DNA of 13,903 bases from JBBRZF01 sp038236965 (lineage in GTDB: Bacteria; Acidobacteriota; Terriglobia; Terriglobales; Acidobacteriaceae): assembly GCA_038236965.1 (NCBI GenBank), contig JBBRZF010000084.1:1-13903 (forward strand), in the 5' to 3' direction. Under the pieces are notes generated by a model, which saw only the letters and a program-made list of their open reading frames with translations, did not search any database and was not told where the DNA came from. A program made the translations under genes and the position numbers. Shown in pieces: positions 6,391 to 13,407 of the stretch. The number at the start of each line of letters is the position of its first letter. The stretch's first letter is position 1.

Positions 6391-7410
6391 TCAGGCTATG
6401 CTGCGGCCCACTGCCGAGGCGATAAGTCGGAGCTTCTGCATCATCTCGACGAATTGCGTGGGGTAGAGCGATTGAGGTCCATCGCTCAGCGCCTTCTCTG
6501 GCCGAGGATGCACTTCGATCAACAACGCGTCGGCTCCTGCGGCGACGGATGCGAGCGCCATGGGGGCGACTTTATCCCGCCGTCCGGTGCCGTGCGACGG
6601 GTCAGCGGTCATGGGCAGATGCGACAATTTGTGGACGATGGGAATGGCGGAGATATCCATCGTGTTGCGCGTGTAAGTCTCAAAGGTGCGGATGCCGCGC
6701 TCGCAGAGGATGACGTCATAATTCCCGCCGCTCAAGATGTATTCGCTGGAGAGCAGCAGTTCCTCAATGGTCGCGGCAATGCCGCGCTTGAGAAGAACAG
6801 GCTTGCGAATCTTGCCGAGTTCGCGAAGCAGATTGAAGTTCTGCATGTTGCGAGCACCCACCTGGAAGATGTCGATATAAGGAAGCATCAATTCGATCTG
6901 CGAAATCTCCATGACCTCGCTGATGGTCAACATCCCGTTCGCGTCGGCAGCTTCGCGCAACAGCTTCAATCCATCCACGCCCATGCCTTGAAAGGCGTAC
7001 GGTGAGGAGCGTGGCTTGTAGGCGCCGCCGCGCAGGACTTGTGCGCCTGCTTCGCGAACGAGTTTTGCGGATTCGAATATCTGTTCGCGTGATTCGATGG
7101 AACACGGACCGGCCATAACGACGACCTGCTTGCCGCCGATCTCAAGGCCGCCGGTCAAGCGAACAATGGTGCCTTCCGGCCGAAAGCTCTTGCCCGCAAG
7201 TTTGTAGGGCGAAGAGATGCGGTGTACTTCCTGCACGCTGGGCAGGAGTTCCAATTCGCGCGTATCAAAATCGACTTTCGCGCCGATGACGCCGAGGACA
7301 GTCTGCCGCTCACCGGTGGAGCGATGCACGGTGAAACCCATCTCGATGAGACGATCGATCACGTGCTGGACGTGTTCTTCTGGCGCGAGTTCGACCATCG
7401 CTACAATCAT
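6391..7410 (-). CDS. aroF: 3-deoxy-7-phosphoheptulonate (DAHP) synthase, type I-beta with N-terminal regulatory domain
   Basis: Condenses phosphoenolpyruvate and erythrose 4-phosphate to DAHP, the first step of the shikimate pathway. 339 residues. Seen: a ferredoxin-like (ACT-like) N-terminal domain (1 to about 70), then the TIM barrel. Barrel motifs are AGPCS (100-104), KPRSSPYAFQG (132-142), QVGARNMQNF (183-192), LLKRG (206-210), ADPSHGTGRR (269-278) and EVHPRPEKALSDGPQ (299-313). Predicted metal ligands are C103, H273, E299 and D310, each one residue offset from those of the Thermotoga maritima enzyme. In that relative the N-terminal domain mediates tyrosine inhibition, so similar feedback is likely here. 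The start at ATG 7410 has AAGGTG overlapping the stop codon of the chorismate mutase gene, 9 bases away, which implies translational coupling. The symbol is by function; aroA or aroG are used for relatives. Confidence 0.96.
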   Translation of the reverse strand: MIVAMVELAPEEHVQHVIDRLIEMGFTVHRSTGERQTVLGVIGAKVDFDTRELELLPSVQEVHRISSPYKLAGKSFRPEGTIVRLTGGLEIGGKQVVVMAGPCSIESREQIFESAKLVREAGAQVLRGGAYKPRSSPYAFQGMGVDGLKLLREAADANGMLTISEVMEISQIELMLPYIDIFQVGARNMQNFNLLRELGKIRKPVLLKRGIAATIEELLLSSEYILSGGNYDVILCERGIRTFETYTRNTMDISAIPIVHKLSHLPMTADPSHGTGRRDKVAPMALASVAAGADALLIEVHPRPEKALSDGPQSLYPTQFVEMMQKLRLIASAVGRSIA

Positions 7411-7419
7411 TGGGACACC

Positions 7420-7737
7420 TTAATCGTTGACGTCGCGTTCTGTGGAATCGGAGATGGGGGCGGATTCGCCGCCGATCTCTACCTTCTGAATGCTGCGCAT
7501 GATATCGATGATGCGTTCGTATATCTGCTTAAGATCGTTTTCCGAAAGGGGACCGCTGTTGGAGCGAGCGATATTGTCAAAAATAATCTTCTCGCGATCG
7601 GGCTCGTAAATGCGCATGTTGGTCTGGGACTTTAGACGTCCGATAGCGCGGGCGGCTTGGGCGCGCTCGTTGAGCAGCGCTACAAGCTTGCGATCGAGTT
7701 CATCGATTTTTGTACGCCACTCGCGAATCTCGTCCAT
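7420..7737 (-). CDS. aroQ: Chorismate mutase, AroQ class
   Basis: Rearranges chorismate to prephenate, feeding tyrosine and phenylalanine synthesis. 105 residues, all-helical AroQ fold. The active-site residues can be aligned with E. coli P-protein mutase: R8 (R11), R25 (R28), K36 (K39), E45 (D48), R48 (R51), E49 (E52) and Q84 (Q88), so it looks catalytically complete. After about residue 88 there is a polar, acidic tail. It is a free-standing mutase, whereas in Bacillus-type organisms the same domain is fused to type I-beta DAHP synthase; here the two genes are adjacent with a 9-base gap, suggesting the proteins may act as a complex. Start ATG 7737 has AGGGA close upstream. Fifty-six bases separate it from the lipoprotein gene. 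Confidence 0.93.
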   Translation of the reverse strand: MDEIREWRTKIDELDRKLVALLNERAQAARAIGRLKSQTNMRIYEPDREKIIFDNIARSNSGPLSENDLKQIYERIIDIMRSIQKVEIGGESAPISDSTERDVND

Positions 7738-7793
7738 GCATCCCTGTCCAGTGATTCTAAGCCTTTACTATTCCATGAGGTCATGTAGAAGGT

Positions 7794-8309
7794 TCAAGAA
7801 TATTGCTTCACCCAGGCATCGTGCTCTGCCTGGAGAACCTTATCGATCCAACCAACGTAGCTGCGGCCGGTTTCGTCCTTGCCTATCCACACTCGCGTGG
7901 AGGGCGGAATCTTTGTGTCGCCGACGTCGCTGAAGCCAAGCTGATCCTGGTTGGCGAGGGAGGTTTCATACTGTTCCATGTCCACCGGATAGAACTGGGC
8001 GGTCATGAGCCGGTCGTTAAAAAACGTGAGTACCAGTTCGCCGGGATTGCCGTGGTGCATCCAGTTCTTTTTCGAAATCACAAGGATACGGAACGGCGGA
8101 CGCGTGTCGCTGCTGAGCGGACGCCGGTCTGTAAGCACATCCCAGCTACCAGCCTGCCACTCTAGGGTACGTTGAACAGCCAGCAGACTCTGTCCGCTCG
8201 ATAGCGGCGAAATCAGCTTGGAAGGTTGGAACTTGTTCCCCTTGCGACAGCCGCCGAGCACTGCCATGAAGACGATTGCGATCAGAATAGTTTTGCGAAC
8301 CATAATCAT
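7794..8309 (-). CDS. Hypothetical lipoprotein in the aromatic operon
   Basis: 171 residues, family not recognised. Seen: a short basic start (MIMVRK), hydrophobic core ILIAIVFMAV, and lipobox LGGC with the acylated cysteine at C21, so it is predicted to be anchored to a membrane facing the periplasm. The mature part begins with a polar linker, then a mixed region containing LEWQAGSWDVLTDRRPL and NDRLMTAQFYPVDMEQY, rich in aromatics, with no cysteines beyond C21. It could be a small beta-rich domain; I assign no function. M3 at 8303 is an alternative start; neither has a strong ribosome binding site. It begins 12 bases after trpF and is followed after 56 bases by aroQ, so it is co-transcribed with amino-acid biosynthesis genes, an unexpected place for an envelope protein. 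Confidence 0.8.
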   Translation of the reverse strand: MIMVRKTILIAIVFMAVLGGCRKGNKFQPSKLISPLSSGQSLLAVQRTLEWQAGSWDVLTDRRPLSSDTRPPFRILVISKKNWMHHGNPGELVLTFFNDRLMTAQFYPVDMEQYETSLANQDQLGFSDVGDTKIPPSTRVWIGKDETGRSYVGWIDKVLQAEHDAWVKQYS

Positions 8310-8321
8310 CAGTAACTATCG

Positions 8322-8993
8322 CTATTTGTCAGCTTCGCGCACCGCAGCTACGAATGCCTTCATCTTCTCCGGGTCTTTTCTTCCCGGAGCGCTTTCCGTG
8401 CCGGAGACGACATCGACTCCCCAAGGTTGCAGCATCGCCATGGCTTCTGCAACATTACCGGAGTTCAGGCCGCCAGCAACGATGATGCGCACGCCGCTGT
8501 TCCATTCACCCAACATGGCTGCCACGCGTCCCCAGTTGAAGGGCCGCCCGGTCCCACCTCTCTCTGCGACGTTGCCGGAGTCGAAGAGGATGGCATCCAC
8601 GCCGGCAACTGGACTACCGAATTCGCGCAGCATGCCTTCGAGCATCGGACCAACGGAAAGGGTTTTAACGATGCGCATCTTTTGTCCGCGAATGGCATCT
8701 GCGTCGGATGGAAAGAGCCGGCTCACATAGTCGCGGTCTTCATCGCCCTGAAATTGCACCACAGTCAGCTTCGCTGTGCGGACGGTTTCGCGTACAACTT
8801 CCGGAGACTCATTGACGAAGACACCGACGCGTTCCACGTGTTTGGGCACATTAGCGGCGATCTGCTCGGCCTGTTCGGAGGTAACGCGACGTTTGCTTTC
8901 GGCAAAGACAAAACCGATGGCATCGGCACCCGCGGCAACCGCAGCGTTTGCGTCTTCCGCAGTAGTCATAGCGCAAATCTTTACCCACGTCAT
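8322..8993 (-). CDS. trpF: Phosphoribosylanthranilate isomerase
   Basis: Amadori rearrangement of N-(5-phosphoribosyl)anthranilate to CdRP in tryptophan synthesis (cytosolic). 223 residues in a beta/alpha barrel. Seen: the catalytic cysteine C7 in VKICAM, where most relatives have Gly after Cys; the catalytic aspartate D138 in DAILFDSG; and phosphate-binding loops GGTGRPFNW (146-154), AGGLNSGNV (173-181) and SGTESAPGRKD (197-207). Start ATG 8993 has GGAGAG at a good distance. A candidate promoter lies just upstream, overlapping the end of the aldo/keto reductase gene, making trpF the likely first gene of the trpF-lipoprotein-aroQ-aroF-tyrA transcript. The other trp genes are not in this window. 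Confidence 0.95.
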   Translation of the reverse strand: MTWVKICAMTTAEDANAAVAAGADAIGFVFAESKRRVTSEQAEQIAANVPKHVERVGVFVNESPEVVRETVRTAKLTVVQFQGDEDRDYVSRLFPSDADAIRGQKMRIVKTLSVGPMLEGMLREFGSPVAGVDAILFDSGNVAERGGTGRPFNWGRVAAMLGEWNSGVRIIVAGGLNSGNVAEAMAMLQPWGVDVVSGTESAPGRKDPEKMKAFVAAVREADK

Positions 8994-9013
8994 GGCCGCT
9001 CTCCGAGGTCTTC

Positions 9014-9043
9014 AGTATAGACGCTGCGCTGCGCCTAATTAAA
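9014..9043 (-). promoter_or_regulatory. Candidate sigma70 promoter for the trpF operon
   Basis: On the minus strand TTTAAT (9038-9043), an 18-base spacer, then TATACT (9014-9019). The -10 matches five of six consensus bases, the -35 three. The -35 sits on the last codons of the aldo/keto reductase gene. A start near 9007 would give a short leader holding just the GGAGAG site of trpF. Confidence 0.4.
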
Positions 9044-10033
9044 GCCCAACACCGGGTGCGGAGTGTAGGGCTCCTCAAGCGAAGCGATTTCTTCTGGCGA
9101 GAGTTGCAGCGATAGCGCGGCAACGGCGTCGTCAAGATGGTGCAGTTTGGTCGCGCCTACGATGGGCGAGGTGATGAAGGTCTTGCTCAGCATCCAAGCG
9201 AGTGCGACTTGCGCAAAAGAGACGCTGCGATGGTTGGCAATCAGACCCAGGCGCTCGACGACTTTGCGATCAGCGTCTTGGGTCGGCGAATACATGGTTG
9301 CGCCAAATTTGTCGGTCTCGAAGCGTTTAGTGATCTCCGATTTCCACGGACGTGCAAGCCTGCCGCGAGCAAGCGGGCTCCACGGGATGACTCCGATTCC
9401 TTCAGAGGCACAGAGCGGCATCATCTCGCGTTCTTCTTCCCGATAAAGCAGGTTGTAATGGTTCTGCATGGAGACGAATCGCGTCCAACCATGAAGATCG
9501 GAGAGGTAAAGGGCCTTGGCGAACTGCCAGGCATACATCGACGAAGCGCCTATGTAGCGCACCTTCCCAGCCTTGACGAGGTCGTGGAGAGCTTCTAGCG
9601 TCTCTTCGATCGGTGTCTCGTAGTCCCATCGATGTGTCTGGTAAAGATCGACGTAATCGGTCTGGAGACGGCGGAGGCTGGCATCGAGTTCATTGAAAAT
9701 AGCTTTGCGAGAAAGTCCTAGACCGTTAGGTTCTTCGCGCATCACGCCGTGAACTTTGGTGGCGATCACGACGGCTTCGCGGCGGGTATTCGCCTTCAGT
9801 AATTTGCCGACCACCTCTTCGCTGGCGCCACTGGAATAGACATTGGCGGTATCGAAAAAGTTGATTCCGAGATCAAGCGCTTTGTGCAGAAATGGCTGGC
9901 TGGCCTGTTCGTCGAGAGTCCATGCGTGGCGACCGCCTTTAGGTTCGCCCGTGGCGGGTGCCCCATAGGACATGCATCCGAGACAGATCCGCGAAACCTT
10001 TAATCCTGTTTTGCCAAGATTGACGTACACCAT
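9035..10033 (-). CDS. Aldo/keto reductase, YajO-like
   Basis: NADPH-dependent oxidoreductase of the aldo/keto reductase superfamily, 332 residues, cytosolic. Seen: the complete catalytic tetrad D61 (FFDTANVY), Y66, K93 (IATKVHG) and H134 (YQTHRWDY). Further along are HYNLLYREEEREMMPLC (about 191-207), VIPWSPLARGRLARPW and the C-terminal PYTPHPVLGFN. The overall pattern, particularly HRWDY, the REEEREM stretch and the ending, closely resembles E. coli YajO, whose suggested role involves 1-deoxyxylulose or broad aldehyde reduction. The real substrate is not deducible. Start ATG 10033 has GAGGAG upstream with ideal spacing. The aldehyde dehydrogenase gene ends 12 bases before it, so the two form a unit, perhaps for aldehyde turnover. 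Confidence 0.93.
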   Translation of the reverse strand: MVYVNLGKTGLKVSRICLGCMSYGAPATGEPKGGRHAWTLDEQASQPFLHKALDLGINFFDTANVYSSGASEEVVGKLLKANTRREAVVIATKVHGVMREEPNGLGLSRKAIFNELDASLRRLQTDYVDLYQTHRWDYETPIEETLEALHDLVKAGKVRYIGASSMYAWQFAKALYLSDLHGWTRFVSMQNHYNLLYREEEREMMPLCASEGIGVIPWSPLARGRLARPWKSEITKRFETDKFGATMYSPTQDADRKVVERLGLIANHRSVSFAQVALAWMLSKTFITSPIVGATKLHHLDDAVAALSLQLSPEEIASLEEPYTPHPVLGFN

Positions 10034-10045
10034 AAATTCTCCTCA

Positions 10046-11440
10046 CTATTCTGTCTTGCTGCCTTTTTGTGCTTCGCCATAGATGCAGACAGTCTTTGCG
10101 TTCACGAATTCGCGGATGCCGTTGACACCGAGTTCTCGTCCGTAGCCAGATTGCTTCACGCCACCAAATGGAATTTGAGGATCGGAGGCGACCATGCCGT
10201 TTACGAAAGCCATTCCGGCCTCGATGCGGTCAATGAAGAGCTCCTGCTCGCTCTCGTCTTTGGACCAGAGACTGGAGCCTAGTCCGAAGATGGAGTCGTT
10301 CGCAATTTCAATGGCGTGCTCTATGTCGCGGGCGTGAAAGATGGAGGCAACGGGACCGAAGAGTTCGTCGCGATACGCGGGCGAGTGGTGGGGGATATGC
10401 GTGAGGACGGTAGGCGCGTAGAAGAAACCGGGACCATCGAGACGCTTGCCTCCACAGAGGACGCGCGCTCCGGCCAGAACGGTCTGCTTCACCTGCTTGA
10501 CGAGGTCGTTAAGCACTTCCTCCGTGGCCATAGGACCCACGTCGGTAGCAGGGTACATGGGATCGCCGACTTTGAGCGATTTCATGCGCTCAGAGAACAT
10601 CTGCTCGAAGCGTTCGGCGATTGCGTCATGCACGATGAAGCGCTTGGCGGCGATGCAGGATTGTCCGTTGTTGATGGTGCGCGCCTGTACGGCGGTGGCG
10701 ACCGTCTGCTCGAGTTCGGTGCTGGGCATCACGATAAAAGGATCACTGCCGCCGAGTTCGAGTACAGATTTCTTTATCTTGCTACCAGCAACGCTGGCAA
10801 CACTCTGTCCAGCGGCGACGCTGCCAGTCAGGGTTACTGCCGCGATGCGATGGTCTTCGATGACGCGCGTAGTCCTGTCGGAACCGATGAGAAGGGCTTG
10901 GAAACATCCCTCGGGAAATGCCGCAGCACGAAATACCTCTTCGATGGCCAATGCACATTGAGGAACGTTGGAGGCGTGTTTGAGGAGTCCTACATTTCCG
11001 GCCATGAGACCCGGCGTGGCAAAGCGGAATACCTGCCAGAACGGAAAGTTCCAGGGCATGACAGCGAGCACCGCGCCCAAGGGTTGGTATCTAACGAAGC
11101 TTCGCACAGGTTCCGACTGATGATTATCGTCGGCGAGAAAGCGCTCTGCGTTGTCCGCGTAGAAATGACAGCAGCGAGCGCACTTCTCTGTTTCCTGCAC
11201 TGCGGCTGCGATGGGCTTTCCCATCTCCAGGGTCATGATGCGCGCGAACTCCTGTTTACGCTGCTCGAGCACGCGGCCAGCTTCATGCATCAAGCGCCCA
11301 CGCTCGGCGAACGAGACATTGCGCCACTTTGTGAATGTCTCTGCGGCTTGCTGAAGCTTCGCGTCCACCTGCGCGTCGGTGAGTGCGTCGAAAGTTTTCG
11401 ACACTTGGCCGGTTGCTGGATTTTTCGTTTGAATCGCCAT
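10046..11440 (-). CDS. Aldehyde dehydrogenase, succinate-semialdehyde dehydrogenase type
   Basis: Oxidises an aldehyde to the acid with NAD(P)+. With ATG 11440 it has 464 residues, matching this subgroup. The frame continues upstream to GTG 11503, but the protein starting MAIQTKNPATGQ begins like its relatives and has GAGG before it, so the 21 extra codons are excluded. Seen: MPWNFPFWQ (128-136) with N131; K154 in LLKHASNVP; E228 in VLELGGSDPF; the catalytic nucleophile C262 in NNGQSCIAAKR; and FGPVAS and GGVKQSGYGRELG near the end. Short (about 455-465 residue) relatives with these motifs are usually annotated as succinate-semialdehyde dehydrogenase (gabD-like), but substrate range is broad and I leave the symbol empty. 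It is followed by the aldo/keto reductase gene. Confidence 0.94.
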   Translation of the reverse strand: MAIQTKNPATGQVSKTFDALTDAQVDAKLQQAAETFTKWRNVSFAERGRLMHEAGRVLEQRKQEFARIMTLEMGKPIAAAVQETEKCARCCHFYADNAERFLADDNHQSEPVRSFVRYQPLGAVLAVMPWNFPFWQVFRFATPGLMAGNVGLLKHASNVPQCALAIEEVFRAAAFPEGCFQALLIGSDRTTRVIEDHRIAAVTLTGSVAAGQSVASVAGSKIKKSVLELGGSDPFIVMPSTELEQTVATAVQARTINNGQSCIAAKRFIVHDAIAERFEQMFSERMKSLKVGDPMYPATDVGPMATEEVLNDLVKQVKQTVLAGARVLCGGKRLDGPGFFYAPTVLTHIPHHSPAYRDELFGPVASIFHARDIEHAIEIANDSIFGLGSSLWSKDESEQELFIDRIEAGMAFVNGMVASDPQIPFGGVKQSGYGRELGVNGIREFVNAKTVCIYGEAQKGSKTE

Positions 11441-11544
11441 GTCTGCCTCGCGAGATGTATTGCCTAGAATCGTAGATGCAGCTGGGCGTTTGCGGATATA
11501 CAAAAAGGCGAGGACTTGCCGGGCTGCAAAGGAAAGGCGGACAG

Positions 11545-11834
11545 TCAGTTTGAACCGGGGATGACCGCAACAAATGGGTGCCAGACCGGTTTAGACTTCC
11601 AGATCCTCTGCGCCTCCGGGGCATACACACGCTCCGAGGTTGGAAGACTGATGCCGATCTTCGCGAGCGCTTCCAAACCTTCGGGCATGATGCCTTCTCC
11701 GCAAGCCTTGTCGACGGGCGGTTCGGAGCAATCGTTAACGACTACTCGCAGGCGCGAGCAGCGATGGCGGCGACAAGCCCAGCAGGCCCGCCGCCCACGG
11801 TCACAATATCGGTTTCGCTGGAGTTCTTCTGCAT
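11545..11834 (-). pseudogene. Truncated, frameshifted FAD-dependent oxidoreductase (SrsC/geranylgeranyl reductase-like)
   Basis: The frame from ATG 11834 gives the FAD-binding start DIVTVGGGPAGLVAAIAAR (GxGxxG dinucleotide-binding motif at VGGGPAG), then hits TAG at 11742-11744. Shifting frame near 11749 continues the same protein: RVVVNDCSEPPVDKACGEG, then IMPEGLEALAKIGISLPTSERVYAP. DKACGEG is the FAD-contacting motif of geranylgeranyl-reductase-type flavoproteins. Homology-like sequence fades after about 75 codons, and the second frame stops at 11545-11547, whereas full enzymes have about 380 residues. So there is both a frameshift (consistent with loss of about four bases) and loss of the C-terminal 75-80 percent. 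The ATG stands 5 bases after the type III PKS stop, with GGTGG as RBS, so it was once translationally coupled to the PKS, like SrsA-SrsC in Streptomyces. Confidence 0.82.
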
Positions 11835-11839
11835 CTGCA

Positions 11840-12898
11840 CTACCACCGCAGCAGTAGAAGTTCCGCGCAGAAGCCTGGGCCCATGGCGGCCATCACGCTA
11901 TACGAACCGGGGACAGGACGGCGTGTGGTCATGAATTCCTGCAATACGAGCAGAACCGATGCCGACGAAAGATTGCCAACCTTGCGCAAACATTCCCACG
12001 AAACTTCGAGCGCGTTGTCCGGAAGTTGCAAAGCGGCACTAGTCGCTTCCAAAACCTTTGGGCCACCGGTGTGCATGATCCAACTGTCGATATCTGATTT
12101 CTGCAGGCCATTGTCTTCGAGAAAATCAGTAACGTCGCGCGCCAGGTATTTCATCACCATGTCTGGCACTTCGGGCGAGAGAACGATCTGAAATCCTTTT
12201 TCCGAGATGTCCCACCCCATGACGTGTTCGCTGCCAGGGTAGAACGACGATCTGGTTGCGAGTACTTTTGGGCCGCTGGATTTGAAGTCGGCACCGGTAA
12301 CTATTGCCGATGCCGCGCCATCTCCGAAGAGCGCAGAAGAGATTATGTTGGCCACGGAGAGGTCTTCGCGCTGCCACGTGAGCGAGCACAATTCGACGGA
12401 GACAACCGCGGCCGCCTGGTCGGGAAAGGCGCGCACGTAATCAGAAGCGCGAGCGACTCCGGCAGCGCCCGCAACACAACCAAGTCCGAAGATAGGGATG
12501 CGTTTGATATCGCGAGGAAGTCCCATGCGATTCACCAGCCGCGCATCGATGGAAGGACTGGCGATTCCTGTGACGGAAACGAAGAAAATAGCGCCCAGAT
12601 CCTGCAGCCTTATTCCGGCCTTGGTCACAGCGCGACAAAGCGCTTTTTCGCCGAGATCCTCAGCCGCCTCGATCCACCTGTTATTGGCTGCGCCCCAGGT
12701 AGTAAGAGTGTCGTACTCCTCAAGCGGCAGCACGAAGTGGCGGGCATCTACTCCTACGCGAGAGAGAAGGCGATCGAGCACAGCTGGTTTTTCAAGTTTG
12801 TTGCCCCAATGACGAATAAGGGCTGCAGCAACTTCCGATTGTTTGTAGTACAGGTGAGGGAACGCGCTTCCGACTGCAGCAATTGTCATAGACACCAC
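11840..12898 (-). CDS. Type III polyketide synthase (chalcone/alkylpyrone synthase-like)
   Basis: Homodimeric thiolase-fold enzyme that extends an acyl-CoA starter with malonyl-CoA and cyclises it to pyrones, resorcinols or related products. 352 residues. Seen: the catalytic triad C141 (PIFGLGCVAGAAGVARA), H276 (WIMHTGGPKVLEA) and N309 (VGNLSSASVL), plus FGDGAAS (191-197) and the C-terminal GPGFCAELLLLRW. The start may be GTG 12898 or ATG 12889 (three residues shorter); neither RBS is decisive. Bacterial relatives (BpsA, SrsA, ArsB/C, RppA) use starters from malonyl to long-chain acyl groups, which sequence reading cannot resolve. The usual partner flavoprotein gene directly follows but is broken, and no isoprenylcysteine-type methyltransferase is next to it, so product tailoring is probably lost or moved. 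Confidence 0.94.
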   Translation of the reverse strand: MVSMTIAAVGSAFPHLYYKQSEVAAALIRHWGNKLEKPAVLDRLLSRVGVDARHFVLPLEEYDTLTTWGAANNRWIEAAEDLGEKALCRAVTKAGIRLQDLGAIFFVSVTGIASPSIDARLVNRMGLPRDIKRIPIFGLGCVAGAAGVARASDYVRAFPDQAAAVVSVELCSLTWQREDLSVANIISSALFGDGAASAIVTGADFKSSGPKVLATRSSFYPGSEHVMGWDISEKGFQIVLSPEVPDMVMKYLARDVTDFLEDNGLQKSDIDSWIMHTGGPKVLEATSAALQLPDNALEVSWECLRKVGNLSSASVLLVLQEFMTTRRPVPGSYSVMAAMGPGFCAELLLLRW

Positions 12899-13274
12899 AT
12901 TTTTCCCATTGTTCTAATAATTAACACCTCGAAGCTTCAAATGATCCTAAGTGCGCCCGTATATTTGTGTATTGGTTCCGTAATGGGAGGGCGAACAGCG
13001 AAGCCGAGAGTCCTTGTTTATGGGTCTCTGGGAACGATGCAACGAGTTAATTGTCATCTTCAAACCCATCCGTCCTCTTTACAGGAAAACCCAACGAGGT
13101 GCCTGCATGGGCGAAACGAGAGACGCATAGGCCCCAGCTCCAGGTGGTAGGTGTTCAGTTCGTCGAGCAATTCACCATTATTAGGACCTAGCAGCGAGAT
13201 CCGCATTGCAATCTATCCTTGTGCGCGGGGCGAACTGAAATTGAGTTTGGGACAGTACAGGAATAAGACGAAGA
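12899..13274. other. Gene-poor stretch upstream of the PKS
   Basis: About 375 bases with no convincing gene, more AT-rich next to the PKS start. It should contain the PKS promoter on the minus strand, but no good -35/-10 pair stands out. A weak 48-codon frame (13060-13206, minus) is listed separately. The long plus-strand frame reaching 13150 begins as antisense of the PKS and has no start or RBS of its own here. Confidence 0.4.
13060..13206 (-). CDS. Possible small ORF or gene remnant
   Basis: 48 residues from ATG 13206, beginning MRISLLGPNNGELLDELN and ending in a Cys-containing basic and aromatic stretch. AAGG lies upstream (rather far, about ten bases). The first half looks like ordinary protein (a beta strand then an amphipathic helix), the second half less so, as if a longer coding region had been cut or frameshifted. 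No family is recognised. It lies between tRNA-Leu and the PKS gene, same strand as both. Chance ORF remains quite possible. Confidence 0.25.
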   Translation of the reverse strand: MRISLLGPNNGELLDELNTYHLELGPMRLSFRPCRHLVGFSCKEDGWV

Positions 13275-13306
13275 CAAAAAAGAGGAGCCCCGGATATCCG
13301 GGGCTC
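13275..13306 (-). terminator. Intrinsic terminator of tRNA-Leu
   Basis: A perfect 22-base palindrome (13285-13306, GC-rich arms meeting at GATATC), followed on the minus strand by CTC and a run of six T (13276-13281). It starts about 14 bases after the CCA end of the tRNA. Confidence 0.9.
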
Positions 13307-13320
13307 TTGGTCAAAATCAT

Positions 13321-13407
13321 TGGTGCCGAAGAAGGGACTCGAACCCCCACACCCTTGCGAGTACGTGGACCTGAACCACGCGCGTCTGCCAATTCCGCCA
13401 CTTCGGC
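13321..13407 (-). tRNA. tRNA-Leu (anticodon CAG)
   Basis: Reads leucine CUG codons. 87 bases including an encoded CCA (13321-13323). Acceptor stem GCCGAAG (13401-13407) pairs with CTTCGGC, discriminator A. The anticodon stem CGTGG/CCACG encloses loop TTCAGGT, with CAG at 13371-13373. A long variable arm typical of class II tRNAs follows, then a T-arm with loop TTCGAGT and a stem of three G-C and two G-T pairs. It is flanked by its own promoter and terminator, so it is a single-gene unit. No integrase or duplicated 3' end is seen nearby, so there is no sign of its use as an attachment site. Confidence 0.97.

Noticed and set aside
10316..11467. 383-codon plus-strand frame opposite the aldehyde dehydrogenase
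   Set aside because: Shadow of a gene with a full set of catalytic motifs; the translation has no domain pattern.
11441..11503. N-terminal extension of the aldehyde dehydrogenase to GTG 11503
   Set aside because: The extra 21 residues are unlike the family start, while ATG 11440 has a suitable RBS and a standard N-terminus.
11578..11934. Plus-strand frames of 113-118 codons opposite the flavoprotein remnant
   Set aside because: The minus strand explains the region better (GxGxxG and DKACGEG motifs); the plus frames show no motif.
12224..13150. 308-codon plus-strand frame opposite the PKS, continuing into the gap
   Set aside because: Most of it is antisense to the PKS, and the extension into 12900-13150 has no start, RBS or protein-like pattern.
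13321..13407. tRNA-Leu as integration site of a genomic island
   Set aside because: No integrase, no duplicated tRNA 3' end and no shift in gene character on either side.
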